Assembly (NCBI GenBank): GCA_009694285.1 | Contig: SHVK01000004.1 | Coordinates: forward strand, 25,364-89,363 | DNA from: Candidatus Nanopelagicaceae bacterium | Lineage (GTDB): Bacteria; Actinomycetota; Actinomycetes; Nanopelagicales; Nanopelagicaceae | DNA: 64,000 nt | Direction: 5' to 3' | Part shown: positions 1 to 9,876 of the stretch, in pieces | Numbering within the stretch: position 1 is the first letter of the stretch | How the letters are laid out: the number at the start of each line of letters is the position of its first letter | Notes under the pieces: generated by a model | The model's input: only the letters and a program-made list of their open reading frames with translations | What the model was told of the DNA's origin: nothing | The model's database searches: none | Program-made: the position numbers and the translations under genes

Positions 1-649
1 CTGCGTTGTGACGAGCAAAAGTTCCAGGTCCGGGCAAACCAGCCACTGGTTGTGCGCTTTGACGCACGCGCTCTTCAGATAACGCACGTTGATCTTTTTT
101 GTCACTGTCTGGTTCGCGATGTGCCAGCACCATGGAACCAAGAGCTGCGGTGATAAGTAATGCGGAAATCACTTCAAAAGGCCATACATATTGTCCAAAT
201 ATTAATTTCGCAATTCCTTGCACATTACCTTCACCATTTGCCATCTCAAGGCCAAACAATCGGTGGCCAAGATTTCCTTTTGAAACTAAGGCAATTAGTA
301 ATCCACCTACGCCAACAGCAGCAATAATTCCAAGAATCCGCTGACCCTTGATTGTTTCAACTAACGAATCTGCCGAATCAACTCCCACAAGCATCAAGAT
401 AAATAAGAAGAGCATCATTACCGCGCCGGTATAAACAATTATTTGCACAATTCCTAAAAATGGGGCTTCATTTAAAATATAAAAAATTGCTAATGAGATC
501 ATTACCGCAGCCAGCAAAAGCGCTGAATGAACCGCTTTTTTGACTAACAGCATTCCCACTGCACTTAACACTGTGATTGGCGCTAATAAGTAAAATAAAA
601 CTGCTTCGGCATGCGAAGTCTGATCTTGAACAATCGCCGCAAGGTTCAT
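1..649 (-). CDS. nuoJ: NADH-quinone oxidoreductase subunit J (partial)
   Basis: Membrane subunit J of proton-pumping NADH:quinone oxidoreductase (complex I). About 216 codons are visible; the C-terminus lies beyond the left edge. The protein begins [10 protein letters not shown] and shows about five hydrophobic helices, including the stretch around 'IVYTGAVMMLFLFILMLVG', which is the conserved NuoJ helix. After the last helix comes a charged, proline-rich tail. The ATG overlaps the nuoI stop by one base (TAATG), so translation is probably coupled. It is the last visible gene of the nuo operon; nuoK to nuoN would be expected just outside the window. Confidence 0.93.
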   Translation of the reverse strand, partial: MNLAAIVQDQTSHAEAVLFYLLAPITVLSAVGMLLVKKAVHSALLLAAVMISLAIFYILNEAPFLGIVQIIVYTGAVMMLFLFILMLVGVDSADSLVETIKGQRILGIIAAVGVGGLLIALVSKGNLGHRLFGLEMANGEGNVQGIAKLIFGQYVWPFEVISALLITAALGSMVLAHREPDSDKKDQRALSEERVRQSAQPVAGLPGPGTFARHNA

Positions 650-1263
650 TACTTTACCTGGCCGTTATTTTGTTGAGAGGGATGTGAAGATTTTACTTTT
701 CCATGATAATAATCTTGATCATCAGTACCAGGGTAGTAAGGGTGTGGTGCTTCGATCATCCCCGGTTGTAATGGTGCCATTAGGTCAGATTTTTCAAAAA
801 TCAACTTAGCTCGATCATTATCAGCTAACTCATACTCATTTGTCATAGTAAGCGCACGAGTTGGGCAAGCTTCAATGCAGAGACCGCAGAAAATGCAACG
901 CAAATAATTAATCTGATAGACCGCACCAAAACGTTCACCAGGTGAGTACCGAAGTTCATCTGTGTTGTGTCCACCTTCAACCAAAATTGCATCTGCTGGA
1001 CAAGCCCATGCGCACAATTCGCAACCAATACATTTTTCCAGCCCATCAGGGTGGCGATTTAACTGATGGCGACCATGAAAACGAGCAGCTGTTGGTTCTT
1101 TAACTTCCGGATATTGCACAGTATTAACTTTTCGGAACATCATTGCGAAAGTTACCCAAAAACCTTTTAGTTGCGTCAAAAATGGTTTTGCGTTTTCATT
1201 CCCAATTGAAATATCTGTGTATTCGACAGCAGATAGATCCTGCTTCTTCTCTATTTCACTCAT
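649..1263 (-). CDS. nuoI: NADH-quinone oxidoreductase subunit I
   Basis: Peripheral-arm ferredoxin-like subunit of complex I that carries two [4Fe-4S] clusters (N6a and N6b) passing electrons toward NuoB and quinone. Two CxxCxxCxxxCP motifs are visible, with cysteines at residues 78/81/84/88 and 123/126/129/133. The roughly 45-residue N-terminal extension before the ferredoxin fold and the Q/S/P-rich tail are ordinary for actinobacteria. The start overlaps the end of nuoH by 8 bases and the stop overlaps the nuoJ start. The 204-residue length is normal. Confidence 0.96.
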   Translation of the reverse strand: MSEIEKKQDLSAVEYTDISIGNENAKPFLTQLKGFWVTFAMMFRKVNTVQYPEVKEPTAARFHGRHQLNRHPDGLEKCIGCELCAWACPADAILVEGGHNTDELRYSPGERFGAVYQINYLRCIFCGLCIEACPTRALTMTNEYELADNDRAKLIFEKSDLMAPLQPGMIEAPHPYYPGTDDQDYYHGKVKSSHPSQQNNGQVK

Positions 1264-2506
1264 GGATGACCCTTTCTTGCCCTGCTTTTGGCACAGAAAT
1301 AGTTGAAATATCCATTGGAAGTTTGGGAATTGGAAAAGATGGCGCTGCAGGCACTGGACGAGAACTCACGGTTTCAGCGCGATTCTTTGCTGCGCGCTCC
1401 CAAATCATGCTGGCAAATAAGTAAATCAAAATTACTCCACCTGCAAATGCAATTATTACTGAACGAGGTGTTCCCTGATTTGAAAAATAACGCAAAACCG
1501 CGACGACCATAATCCAAATAACATTTGCTGGAATTAATACTTTCCAGCCAAATTTCATAAACTGGTCGTATCGCAATCTTGGCAATGTTCCACGAAGCCA
1601 GACAAAGATAAAGAAGAAGAATAGTACTTTTGCGAAGAACCAGAAGAAAGTGAACCAACCTCCGAGCCAACTTTCAGTAAATCCAAGACCAGGAAGTGCA
1701 TGGTAGCCACCTAAGAATAAAGTTGTGGCTAACGCAGATACTCCAATGATATTTACATATTCAGCTAAGAAAAATAATGCGAATTTAAGTGAGGAATATT
1801 CAGTGTGGAATCCACCTACAAGTTCACCTTCTGCTTCTGCTAAATCAAATGGCGCTCTATTAGTTTCACCCACCATCGAGATCGTGTAAATCGCAAAGGA
1901 TGGGAAAAGAGTTACGGCAAACCACCATGAACTTTGCGAATTGACAATATCTATTGTGGACATCGATCCTGCATACAAAAAGACTGCTACAAGTGAAAGT
2001 CCCATCGCGATTTCGTATGAGATTACTTGTGCACTCGATCGTAAACCGCCTAACAGGGGGTAGGTAGAACCAGAGGACCAGCCGGCTAAAACAATTCCAT
2101 AAACACCAATTGAGGCAATTGAGAGAATGTACAAAACTCCGACTGAAATATCAGTCAATTGAAGTGATGTTTTCTCACCAAACAAAGTAATTTCTCCGGT
2201 CATTGGAATTACCGCGAAAGCCATAAAACATGTAGTAGCACTAATAATTGGAGCAATAATAAATACAATTTTGTCAGCCGCTGCTGGAATTAAATCTTCT
2301 TTAAGGGCAAGTTTCACTCCATCAGCTAATCCCTGCAAAACTCCGAACTTTCCAACGCGGTTTGGTCCTAGGCGCATCTGCATGCGAGCAACAAGTCGCC
2401 GTTCGCCCCACACGGCCAAGATTGTTGAGACTAAACAGATTACAAAGATTATTACCGCTTTTAGAATAACTATTGAAAGTGGGTCATCAAGAATTATTTC
2501 TCTCAT
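1256..2506 (-). CDS. nuoH: NADH-quinone oxidoreductase subunit H
   Basis: Membrane subunit H of complex I, which forms the quinone chamber entrance and the joint between the peripheral and membrane arms. The 416-residue protein has about eight hydrophobic helices and the family signatures '[11 protein letters not shown]' near residue 45 and '[24 protein letters not shown]' (conserved acidic loop) near residue 220. The last ~50 residues form a polar P/A-rich extension after the final helix, as is common in actinobacteria. The ATG overlaps the nuoG stop by four bases. Confidence 0.96.
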   Translation of the reverse strand: MREIILDDPLSIVILKAVIIFVICLVSTILAVWGERRLVARMQMRLGPNRVGKFGVLQGLADGVKLALKEDLIPAAADKIVFIIAPIISATTCFMAFAVIPMTGEITLFGEKTSLQLTDISVGVLYILSIASIGVYGIVLAGWSSGSTYPLLGGLRSSAQVISYEIAMGLSLVAVFLYAGSMSTIDIVNSQSSWWFAVTLFPSFAIYTISMVGETNRAPFDLAEAEGELVGGFHTEYSSLKFALFFLAEYVNIIGVSALATTLFLGGYHALPGLGFTESWLGGWFTFFWFFAKVLFFFFIFVWLRGTLPRLRYDQFMKFGWKVLIPANVIWIMVVAVLRYFSNQGTPRSVIIAFAGGVILIYLFASMIWERAAKNRAETVSSRPVPAAPSFPIPKLPMDISTISVPKAGQERVIHE

Positions 2507-4884
2507 ATTCCTTTACGCACCCTTACTCCATCGCCATTGAGTGCGCCAAGAATTCGAAGTGACTCGGCTCCAACTCCATTGCGCGGTAACCAAATTACGC
2601 CATCTAAAATTTCGCTAACTTCAATCGGAAGTGCAAGTGAACCTCTATCTGTCGAGACCGTTACCAGATCACCATTTTTTACCCCAAGTTCATTTGCAAA
2701 TTTTGCACTCACTCGGGCAAGATTTTTGCGTGCTGTGCCCGCCAAATTTGGCTCATTAGCTTGGAGTGAACCGTTATCTAATAGGTGACGCCAAGTTGCC
2801 AGGATTACTCCTTCGTGAAGATTTTTCGCTTGAGTTGCAGTAAATGTTGCTCGTGCGCCATCCCAAGAACCCACTGCTGCAATTTCTTTCGCAGCAGCTT
2901 TTGAACCAGTTAAGTTAATTGGGGTTCCCATTGCATCTGACAATATTGAGAGTACATAGGCATCACTTCGATGTTCTGCATCGGGTGCTGCTTTTTCAAA
3001 GGAACGAGAAGTGCCGGCCCAACTCATAAATGATCCAGATTTTTCAGTGACGGCTGCAATTGGAAAAATCACGTCTGCAAACTCTGTAATTGCACTTGGG
3101 CGCATTTCAAGAGAGACGATAAAAGTTTTTTCTAAAGCGTTAACTGGTGGCTGTTGCATATCAAATGGATCGACTCCACCAATAACCAAGGCTTCTAATT
3201 GACCAGCATTTGCTGCTGCCAAGATTTGATCCGCATTTTTTCCAATTTCTGCAGGAAGTGAATCGACTCCCCATGCCGCAGCAAGATCAACTCGAGCAGT
3301 TGCATCACTTACTGGTCGGCCACCAGGTAACAAGTTTCCAATTGCACCAACTTCGATAGCTCCACGCTCACCAGCACGGCGTGGAACCCAAGCAATTTTT
3401 GCGCCACTCTTATTTGCTAATTTAACAACTGCTGATAGACCACCAGCTAACTCAGCTAAACGTTCACCAGAAATAATGATTGATTTACTTGTTAGTGATA
3501 AACCATTTAATGCCGTAGCTTCCTGACCCGGTGTGGTCAATACTGCTTTTGCATTTAACTTCTTAAACCCTCGCGAAAGATATGGAGTGACCGCCGTAAC
3601 TTCTAACGCACGCTTCTGAACTTGCTTTCTGATTCGCAAGAAAATAATTGGGGACTCTTCTTCAGGTTCAAAGCCAACAAGAACAACATGATCTGCTGTA
3701 TCAATATCTTGATAATTAACTTTTGATCCAACTACATGTGCCGCTAAGAAATCTGTTTCTTCTTGAGAATGAGGCCGTGAGCGGAAATCAATGTCATTTG
3801 TATTTAAAGCAACTCGGGCAAATTTCGCATAACCGTAAGCATCTTCAACTGTGGAACGCCCGCCAACTAGTACGCCAGTACGTTTATCTTTTAATCCTGC
3901 AGCAGCTGCGGCTAGCGCCTCTGGCCAAGATGCTTCACGTAGTTGCCCATTTTCGCGAATCAATGGATTGGCAATTCGATCTTTAGCCATCGTGTATTGG
4001 AATGCCCAACGACCTTTGTCGCAATTCCACTCTTCATTTACATTTGAGTCATCGCCGGCAAGTCTGCGAAGGGTTTTATTTCTGCGCACATCTGTACGTA
4101 ATGAACAACCTGATGCGCAATGCTCACAAACACTTGGTGTAGAAACTAAATCAAAAGGACGTGATCGGAAACGATATGCAGAGCCGGTAAGTGCGCCAAC
4201 TGGACAGATTTGGACAGTATTTCCAGAAAAATATGATTCAAATGGATCTTTTTCGTAGATGCCAACTTGCTGAAGTGCTCCTCTTTCATTTAGAGAGATG
4301 AAAGCGTCGCCGGCAATCTCTTCTGAAAAACGTGTGCATCGAGCACATAAAATACAGCGTTCTCTGTCAAGCAATACTTGTGATGAGATATTTACTGGCT
4401 TTTCAAATTTTCGCTTTGTTCCTTCAAATCTTGATTCACTTTGACCAGTACTCATGGCTTGATTTTGGAGTGGGCACTCGCCACCTTTATCACAAACTGG
4501 GCAATCAAGAGGGTGGTTTACTAACAAAAGCTCCATTACGCCTTCTTGTGCTTTTTGAGCAACCTCAGAAGTTAATTGGGTTTTTACAATCATTCCGTTT
4601 TCTACTGGAATTGTGCAAGAAGCTTGTGGCTTCGGAAAAGCGCGGCCATTTATTTCAATATCTACCAGACATTGGCGGCAGGCACCTACAGGAGCAAGAA
4701 GTGGGTGATCGCAAAAACGTGGAATCTGAATTCCAAGTTGTTCCGCAGCACGGATTACCAAAGTGCCTTTTGGAACAGTTACTTCAAATCCATCAATAAT
4801 CAAATTTATCTGCTCGACTGGTGCAATTGGTGTAATTGGTGTAACTGCTGATTCTGTGCGACCTGAGTCAACGGTAGTCATCAA
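2503..4884 (-). CDS. nuoG: NADH-quinone oxidoreductase subunit G
   Basis: Large iron-sulfur subunit of complex I. N-terminal [2Fe-2S] ligands are C58/C69/C72/C90. The histidine-cysteine [4Fe-4S] site is H124/C128/C131/C137, a second [4Fe-4S] site is C177/C180/C183/C227, and a further CxxCxxxC motif (C253/C256/C260, plus a later Cys near 288) marks the extra N7-type cluster. A degenerate molybdopterin-oxidoreductase domain fills the rest. The 793-residue length is typical. An in-frame 9-base repeat near the N-terminus encodes a T/A-P-I/V tract before the ferredoxin domain. The start overlaps the nuoF stop. Confidence 0.96.
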   Translation of the reverse strand: MMTTVDSGRTESAVTPITPIAPVEQINLIIDGFEVTVPKGTLVIRAAEQLGIQIPRFCDHPLLAPVGACRQCLVDIEINGRAFPKPQASCTIPVENGMIVKTQLTSEVAQKAQEGVMELLLVNHPLDCPVCDKGGECPLQNQAMSTGQSESRFEGTKRKFEKPVNISSQVLLDRERCILCARCTRFSEEIAGDAFISLNERGALQQVGIYEKDPFESYFSGNTVQICPVGALTGSAYRFRSRPFDLVSTPSVCEHCASGCSLRTDVRRNKTLRRLAGDDSNVNEEWNCDKGRWAFQYTMAKDRIANPLIRENGQLREASWPEALAAAAAGLKDKRTGVLVGGRSTVEDAYGYAKFARVALNTNDIDFRSRPHSQEETDFLAAHVVGSKVNYQDIDTADHVVLVGFEPEEESPIIFLRIRKQVQKRALEVTAVTPYLSRGFKKLNAKAVLTTPGQEATALNGLSLTSKSIIISGERLAELAGGLSAVVKLANKSGAKIAWVPRRAGERGAIEVGAIGNLLPGGRPVSDATARVDLAAAWGVDSLPAEIGKNADQILAAANAGQLEALVIGGVDPFDMQQPPVNALEKTFIVSLEMRPSAITEFADVIFPIAAVTEKSGSFMSWAGTSRSFEKAAPDAEHRSDAYVLSILSDAMGTPINLTGSKAAAKEIAAVGSWDGARATFTATQAKNLHEGVILATWRHLLDNGSLQANEPNLAGTARKNLARVSAKFANELGVKNGDLVTVSTDRGSLALPIEVSEILDGVIWLPRNGVGAESLRILGALNGDGVRVRKGI
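4821..4847. repeat. 9-bp tandem repeat in nuoG (three copies)
   Basis: Three imperfect copies of a 9-base unit (gtgcaattg, gtgtaattg, gtgtaactg on the plus strand). They encode repeated TPI/API triplets in the disordered NuoG N-terminus, so copy changes would stay in frame. Confidence 0.8.
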
Positions 4885-6188
4885 GCACCTACCTTTGCAG
4901 ATACAAATAAAGTTGATGCGACAGGATCAATAGGGCAACCACCATTTTTAAAGTGTGCTAAATAATCATCACGGAAATATTTTAATGAAGAGATAATCGG
5001 TGCAATTGCTCCATCTGCAAGTGCACAGAATGAACGTCCACCGATGTTTTCGCAGATATCTAACAACTTGGCAAGATCTTCTTCAGTTCCTACGCCATTT
5101 TCAAGATTGCCCAACATTTGAACAAGCCACCAAGTGCCTTCACGACATGGTGTGCATTTGCCACAAGATTCATGCTTATAAAACTCAGTCCAACGCAATA
5201 CTGCTCGCAAAATACAAGTTGTCTCATCAAAAATTTGTAACGCCTTAGTTCCAAGCATTGATCCTGCTGCATCTACAGACTCATAATCAAGTGGAATATC
5301 TAAATGCTCACTCGTTAAAATTGGGGTCGATGACCCGCCAGGTGTCCAGAACTTTAATTTATTTCCATTACGGATGCCACCGGCAAGATCTATCAATTCA
5401 CGCAAAGTAATTCCAAGTGGTGCTTCAAACTGTCCTGGATTTTTAACATGTCCAGAGAGTGAGTACAAGGTAAAGCCCTTGCTCTTCTCGCTTCCCATAG
5501 AACTAAACCATTCCGCACCTTTTTCAATAATCGCAGGTACTGATGCAACAGATTCAACGTTATTTACAACTGTTGGTCGTGCATAAAGTCCAGCAATGGC
5601 TGGAAATGGTGGTCGGAGTCTTGGTTGTCCACGGAAACCTTCAAGCGAATCAAGTAATGCAGTCTCTTCGCCACAAATATAAGCACCCGCGCCGATATGC
5701 AAAGTAAGTTCGAGATTAAAACCAGTTCCAAGAATATTTTTACCCAGGAATCCGGCCTTATAAGCATCTTCAATTGCCTGAAGTAAACGGCGTACAACAT
5801 GTGAAACTTCACCCCGGATATAAATAAATGCGTGGTTAGCTCTAACAGCGTAGGAGCCAATAATTATTCCTTCAATAAGTACATGTGGATTAGCCATTAA
5901 TAGTGGTGTGTCTTTGCAAGTACCTGGCTCTGACTCGTCAGCATTAACTACAAAGTAATGCTCGCGATTATCTCCTTGTGGAATAAATCCCCATTTGGTT
6001 CCAGTCGGGAAGCCAGCACCTCCGCGGCCTCGTAATCCAGAATCTTTCACAATTTGAATCACCGCATCTGGCTCCATAGCTAAAGCTTTTTTAAATGAGG
6101 AGTAGCCACCGTGCCGTGAGTACCCTGCGATGGTAAAAGAGTCTTTGTCATCCCAATGCGCAGAAAGAACTGGTGTTAATTTACTCAT
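4881..6188 (-). CDS. nuoF: NADH-quinone oxidoreductase subunit F
   Basis: FMN-containing NADH-oxidising subunit of complex I. The glycine-rich NADH/FMN site 'GLRGRGGAGFPTG' lies at residues 51-63, and a second FMN/NADH motif 'GAGAYICGEETALL' near 167-180. The [4Fe-4S] (N3) ligands are in 'ESCGKCTPCREG' near residue 345, with the fourth cysteine in 'GRSFCALADG' near 390. The 435-residue length is standard. The start overlaps nuoE by four bases. Confidence 0.97.
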   Translation of the reverse strand: MSKLTPVLSAHWDDKDSFTIAGYSRHGGYSSFKKALAMEPDAVIQIVKDSGLRGRGGAGFPTGTKWGFIPQGDNREHYFVVNADESEPGTCKDTPLLMANPHVLIEGIIIGSYAVRANHAFIYIRGEVSHVVRRLLQAIEDAYKAGFLGKNILGTGFNLELTLHIGAGAYICGEETALLDSLEGFRGQPRLRPPFPAIAGLYARPTVVNNVESVASVPAIIEKGAEWFSSMGSEKSKGFTLYSLSGHVKNPGQFEAPLGITLRELIDLAGGIRNGNKLKFWTPGGSSTPILTSEHLDIPLDYESVDAAGSMLGTKALQIFDETTCILRAVLRWTEFYKHESCGKCTPCREGTWWLVQMLGNLENGVGTEEDLAKLLDICENIGGRSFCALADGAIAPIISSLKYFRDDYLAHFKNGGCPIDPVASTLFVSAKVGA

Positions 6189-6820
6189 AATTGAGCACCC
6201 ATTTCTTTTGCTATTTTCAAACCTAACAGTGTTGCAGGACCAGCTTGAACGCCTTCTTCAGCATGGCCATCATTAAATCCAGCTAATAACTCAGAGGTTT
6301 CTTTAAATGTAGAAACCTTATTTGCTCCACGAGTTGGAGCAGGATTTTTTCCACTCCGCAAATCATCTACCAAAGTTTTTGCACTTTCAACTGTTTGATT
6401 GTCGAAAAATTCCCAGTTGACCATAACTACTGGGGCATAGTCACACGCTGCATTGCACTCGATATGTTCTACTGAAATTTTTCCATCATTTGTTACTTCA
6501 TCATTTCCTACACCAAGGTGATCTTTAAGACCAGCAAAGATCGCGTCCCCACCCATTACGGCGCACAAAGTATTTGTGCACACCCCAACATGGTATTCAC
6601 CGACTGGTTTGCGTTTATATTGGGAATAGAAAGTTGCAACAGCATAAACTTCAGCAGTAGTTAGGCCAAGTTTTTCAGAGATAAATTCAATACCAGTGGG
6701 AGTCACAAAACCATCGCGAGATTGAATTAAATGCAACATTGGCATAATTGCTGAACGTGATCTTGGGTAACGCGCAATGATGGCATCCATCTGTCCATTA
6801 GTTTTTTCGTCATAGCTCAT
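6185..6820 (-). CDS. nuoE: NADH-quinone oxidoreductase subunit E
   Basis: Thioredoxin-fold [2Fe-2S] subunit (N1a) that works with NuoF at the NADH-oxidising tip of complex I. The four ligands are C81, C86, C122 and C126. Beyond the ~160-residue core there is a ~50-residue C-terminal tail rich in G/A/E, often seen in actinobacterial NuoE. The stop overlaps nuoF; the ATG abuts nuoD by a one-base overlap. Confidence 0.96.
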   Translation of the reverse strand: MSYDEKTNGQMDAIIARYPRSRSAIMPMLHLIQSRDGFVTPTGIEFISEKLGLTTAEVYAVATFYSQYKRKPVGEYHVGVCTNTLCAVMGGDAIFAGLKDHLGVGNDEVTNDGKISVEHIECNAACDYAPVVMVNWEFFDNQTVESAKTLVDDLRSGKNPAPTRGANKVSTFKETSELLAGFNDGHAEEGVQAGPATLLGLKIAKEMGAQL

Positions 6821-8169
6821 TAGCGATCAACTCCGCCCATAACAGGATCGATAGAAGCAACTGCGGCAACAACATCTGCAATCAAACTTCCTTCGCACAT
6901 TGCTGATGTTGCTTGAAGATTATTAAATGATGGGTCACGGAAATGCACTCGATAAGGTTTTGTTCCGCCATCAGAAATAACCTGCGCGCCTAATTCGCCG
7001 CGTGGTGACTCGACGGTTGCATATGCTTGACCAGCTGGCACTCTAAAACCTTCGGTAACTAATTTAAAGTGATGAATCAATGATTCCATCGAGCTTCCCA
7101 TAATCTCACGAATATGATCTAAGGAGTTTCCAAGCCCATCTCCACTTAATGCTAATTGTGCCGGCCATGCAATTTTTTTATCAGCGACCATAACTGGCCC
7201 TGGTTTCAATTTATCTAGCGCCTGCTCGATTATCCGTAAAGATTGTTCCATCTCATAAATACGGATCAAAAAGCGACCGTACACATCGCAACTATCAGCA
7301 GTGACAACATCAAAATCATAATTCTCATAACCACAATATGGTTGAGTTTTACGTAAATCCCACGGCAAACCAGTAGAGCGTAATACTGGTCCGGTTACTC
7401 CAAGTGAGATACAACCTGGTAAATCTAAATAAGCAACTCCGACAGTTCGCTTCATCCAGATGGTATTTCCAACGAGAAGTTTTTCAGTATCTTTCAAATT
7501 TGTGCGAAGTTCTTTCACTATTTCGCGTAATTTTGGAATTGAATCTTCTGGCAAGTCCATTGCTACACCACCGGGGCGAATGTAAGCACTGTTCATCCGT
7601 AGTCCCGTGATCATCTCGTAAACATTCAAAATCAATTCACGTTCACGGAATGCAAAAATCATTGGTGAAAGTGCACCAAGTTCAAGTGCGCCGGTACCTA
7701 ATGCGACTAAATGTGAAGAGATGCGGTTGAACTCCATCAGCATTACTCGAATAATTGATGCGCGTTCTGGAATCTGATCTGTAATACCCAATAATTTTTC
7801 TACTGCAAGACAGTAAGCAGCTTCGTTAAAAAATGGTGCAAGGTAATCCATGCGAGTTACGAAAGTTACTCCCTGAGTCCAATTGCGGTACTCAATATTT
7901 TTTTCAATTCCGGTATGAAGGTATCCAATCCCACAGCGAACTTCAGTGACGGTCTCTCCTTCAAGTTCTAAGATCAACCGAAGCACACCATGTGTTGAAG
8001 GGTGCTGTGGTCCCATATTTACTACTACGCGCTCTTCTTGTGTTGCGCCGATCTCTGTTACGAGATCATCCCAATCTCCACCTGTTACCGAGTAAACCCG
8101 ACCTTCAGTAGTTTCTCGTACTGATGCATATGGATCTGTATTTTGATTAGAAGTATTAAAAGTGGTCAT
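6820..8169 (-). CDS. nuoD: NADH-quinone oxidoreductase subunit D
   Basis: The 49-kDa quinone-site subunit of complex I, homologous to the large subunit of NiFe hydrogenases but without the metal ligands. Family motifs visible include '[16 protein letters not shown]' near residue 50 (quinone-binding histidines), '[19 protein letters not shown]' near 105, and the C-terminal 'DPVMGGVDR' with the conserved terminal D-R. A ~40-residue N-terminal extension precedes the core. Separate nuoC and nuoD genes (not fused) fit actinobacteria. Confidence 0.97.
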   Translation of the reverse strand: MTTFNTSNQNTDPYASVRETTEGRVYSVTGGDWDDLVTEIGATQEERVVVNMGPQHPSTHGVLRLILELEGETVTEVRCGIGYLHTGIEKNIEYRNWTQGVTFVTRMDYLAPFFNEAAYCLAVEKLLGITDQIPERASIIRVMLMEFNRISSHLVALGTGALELGALSPMIFAFRERELILNVYEMITGLRMNSAYIRPGGVAMDLPEDSIPKLREIVKELRTNLKDTEKLLVGNTIWMKRTVGVAYLDLPGCISLGVTGPVLRSTGLPWDLRKTQPYCGYENYDFDVVTADSCDVYGRFLIRIYEMEQSLRIIEQALDKLKPGPVMVADKKIAWPAQLALSGDGLGNSLDHIREIMGSSMESLIHHFKLVTEGFRVPAGQAYATVESPRGELGAQVISDGGTKPYRVHFRDPSFNNLQATSAMCEGSLIADVVAAVASIDPVMGGVDR

Positions 8170-8825
8170 CGGTAAGACCTGCGCTCATTTGGTGGTGGAA
8201 TAGTTGCGCCTTTGTATTCAACTGGAATTCCACCAAGTGGATAATCTTTACGTTGCGGATGACCAGGCCAATCATCTGGCATCATGATTCTTGTTAGTCC
8301 TGGGTGGTTATCAAAAATAATTCCAAACATGTCATAAGTTTCGCGCTCTTGCCAATTGTTTGCCGCCCAAATTTCAACAAGAGATGGAATATGTGGGTTA
8401 CTTTCTGGCACAGAAACTTCTAAGCGAATTCTTTGGTTGCGCGTTAATGAAAGCAAAGGATACAGAGCATGTAATTCACGCCCAGTTTCGCTTGGGTAAT
8501 GTGCACCGCTAACTCCCATGCACATTTCAAATTTCAATTCATCACGCAAAATAAGTGAAACTTCTAATAGCCGCGAACTTTTAACATGAAGTGTTAATTC
8601 TCCACGATCAACTACAACCTTCTCAATTGCATCACTAAAACTTGGATATGCACGTTCTAAATCATCTACAACTTCATCAAAATAACTTCCAAATGGACGC
8701 TCACTTGATCCAACTTGAACGCCCTTAAGTACTAAGCCTCCATAACCAGATGTGTCTCCAGTTCCGCTAACTCCAAAAGCGCCGTTGTCAGAAAGTTTCG
8801 GCGTACTTTTTGCGATATCACTCAC
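8166..8825 (-). CDS. nuoC: NADH-quinone oxidoreductase subunit C
   Basis: The 30-kDa peripheral subunit of complex I, which packs against NuoD. The family signature '[40 protein letters not shown]' spans roughly residues 155-195 (described by its key residues E-R-E-x-Y-D-M-F-G and H-P-x-L-x-R). The ~70-residue N-terminal segment before the domain is glycine-rich and poorly conserved. It overlaps nuoD and nuoB by four bases each. Confidence 0.96.
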   Translation of the reverse strand: MSDIAKSTPKLSDNGAFGVSGTGDTSGYGGLVLKGVQVGSSERPFGSYFDEVVDDLERAYPSFSDAIEKVVVDRGELTLHVKSSRLLEVSLILRDELKFEMCMGVSGAHYPSETGRELHALYPLLSLTRNQRIRLEVSVPESNPHIPSLVEIWAANNWQERETYDMFGIIFDNHPGLTRIMMPDDWPGHPQRKDYPLGGIPVEYKGATIPPPNERRSYR

Positions 8826-9376
8826 GCCAACAATCCCTTCATCTGGTGAGTTGGGAGTGCTGCAAGTGCTGCTGCTTCAACTTCGCGAACAATCATCTCG
8901 CGATTAATTCCAAGTTTTTCATTACCAATTTGCTCATGTAATTTCAAAATTGCATCCATCAACATTTCAGGTCGTGGTGGACAACCAGGTAAGTAGATGT
9001 CAACAGGAACAACATGATCTACACCTTGCACAATTGCGTAATTGTTAAACATTCCACCAGAAGATGCGCACGCTCCCATGGCAATAACCCATTTAGGTTC
9101 AGCCATTTGATCATAAATCTGTCGAAGAACCGGAGCCATTTTGTTACTAACGCGACCAGCCACAATCATTAAATCTGCTTGGCGTGGGGAAGCACGAAAA
9201 ACTTCCATTCCAAATCTAGCTAAGTCGTAACGACCGGCACCTGCTGCCATCATTTCAATTGCACAACATGCTAAACCAAAAGTTGCTGGCCAAAGCGAAT
9301 TTTTTCGCATGTAACCTGCAAGTTTTTCAACTGAAGTTAAAAGAAAGCCACTTGGTAATTTTTCTTCAATACCCAT
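8822..9376 (-). CDS. nuoB: NADH-quinone oxidoreductase subunit B
   Basis: The PSST-type subunit carrying cluster N2, the direct electron donor to menaquinone. Ligands are the tandem C37-C38 in '[10 protein letters not shown]', C103 in '[10 protein letters not shown]' and C132 in 'LPGCPPRPE'. The 184-residue length is normal. It starts directly after the nuoA stop and overlaps nuoC by four bases. Confidence 0.97.
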   Translation of the reverse strand: MGIEEKLPSGFLLTSVEKLAGYMRKNSLWPATFGLACCAIEMMAAGAGRYDLARFGMEVFRASPRQADLMIVAGRVSNKMAPVLRQIYDQMAEPKWVIAMGACASSGGMFNNYAIVQGVDHVVPVDIYLPGCPPRPEMLMDAILKLHEQIGNEKLGINREMIVREVEAAALAALPTHQMKGLLA

Positions 9377-9736
9377 TTAATCCCACTCCAGCCCACCACG
9401 GCGCCAAACATAACCGTATGCAATAAATACTGTGGCGATAAAGATAAACATTTCAACAATTCCAAATAAGCCAAGTTGGTCAAATGAAACTGCCCATGGA
9501 TAAAGGAAAACAATTTCAATATCAAAAATAATAAATAGCATTGCAGTCAAAAAGTATTTAACTGGGAATCTTCCACCACCCGCAGCTTGCGGTGTTGGCT
9601 CAATGCCACACTCATATGCATCAATTTTTGAACGGTTATAACGTCGTGGGCCCGAAATTGCTGCCGCAACTACTGAAAATGCTGCGAAGCCAAACCCCAC
9701 GGCACCAATTGCAATGATCGGGAGGTAGGGATTCAT
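9377..9736 (-). CDS. nuoA: NADH-quinone oxidoreductase subunit A
   Basis: Small membrane subunit A, first gene of the complex I operon. Three transmembrane helices and the family motif 'YECGIEP' in the loop after helix 1 are visible. I prefer the ATG (protein MNPYLPIIAI...) over an in-frame GTG two codons upstream. An AGAAGG ribosome-binding site lies 8 bases before the ATG but almost touches the GTG, and related NuoA proteins usually begin MN-hydrophobic. The 140-base leader upstream contains the dyad and direct repeat listed separately. Confidence 0.94.
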   Translation of the reverse strand: MNPYLPIIAIGAVGFGFAAFSVVAAAISGPRRYNRSKIDAYECGIEPTPQAAGGGRFPVKYFLTAMLFIIFDIEIVFLYPWAVSFDQLGLFGIVEMFIFIATVFIAYGYVWRRGGLEWD

Positions 9737-9801
9737 CCACACGCCCTTCTGCTAAAAACGAAAAACCGCCAGCAATTTGACTTGATCTAATGCTCTTTCT
9801 T

Positions 9802-9831
9802 AATTCTAGAGGGGCAACTCCATCTAGATTT
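9802..9831. promoter_or_regulatory. Candidate operator dyad upstream of nuoA
   Basis: Two TCTAGA palindromes at 9805-9810 and 9823-9828, 12 bases apart, form an imperfect inverted repeat of 13-base arms (three mismatches) in the menG-nuoA gap. It could be a binding site controlling the nuo operon or a weak hairpin downstream of menG. No poly-U tract follows, so a terminator is less likely. Confidence 0.3.
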
Positions 9832-9842
9832 CCACAGCAAGT

Positions 9843-9858
9843 GTTACCTGCGTTACCT
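9843..9858. promoter_or_regulatory. Direct repeat GTTACCT (9-bp period) upstream of nuoA
   Basis: Two copies of GTTACCT (minus strand AGGTAAC) start 9 bases apart in the gap before nuoA. Direct repeats of a GTAAC-like core are the sort of site bound by OmpR-type response regulators such as MtrA; that link is inference only. Confidence 0.3.
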
Positions 9859-9876
9859 TTCTGGGGGTTTGGCTAA

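Noticed and set aside
99..344. 81-residue plus-strand frame at the left edge
   Set aside because: Shadow of nuoJ on the opposite strand.
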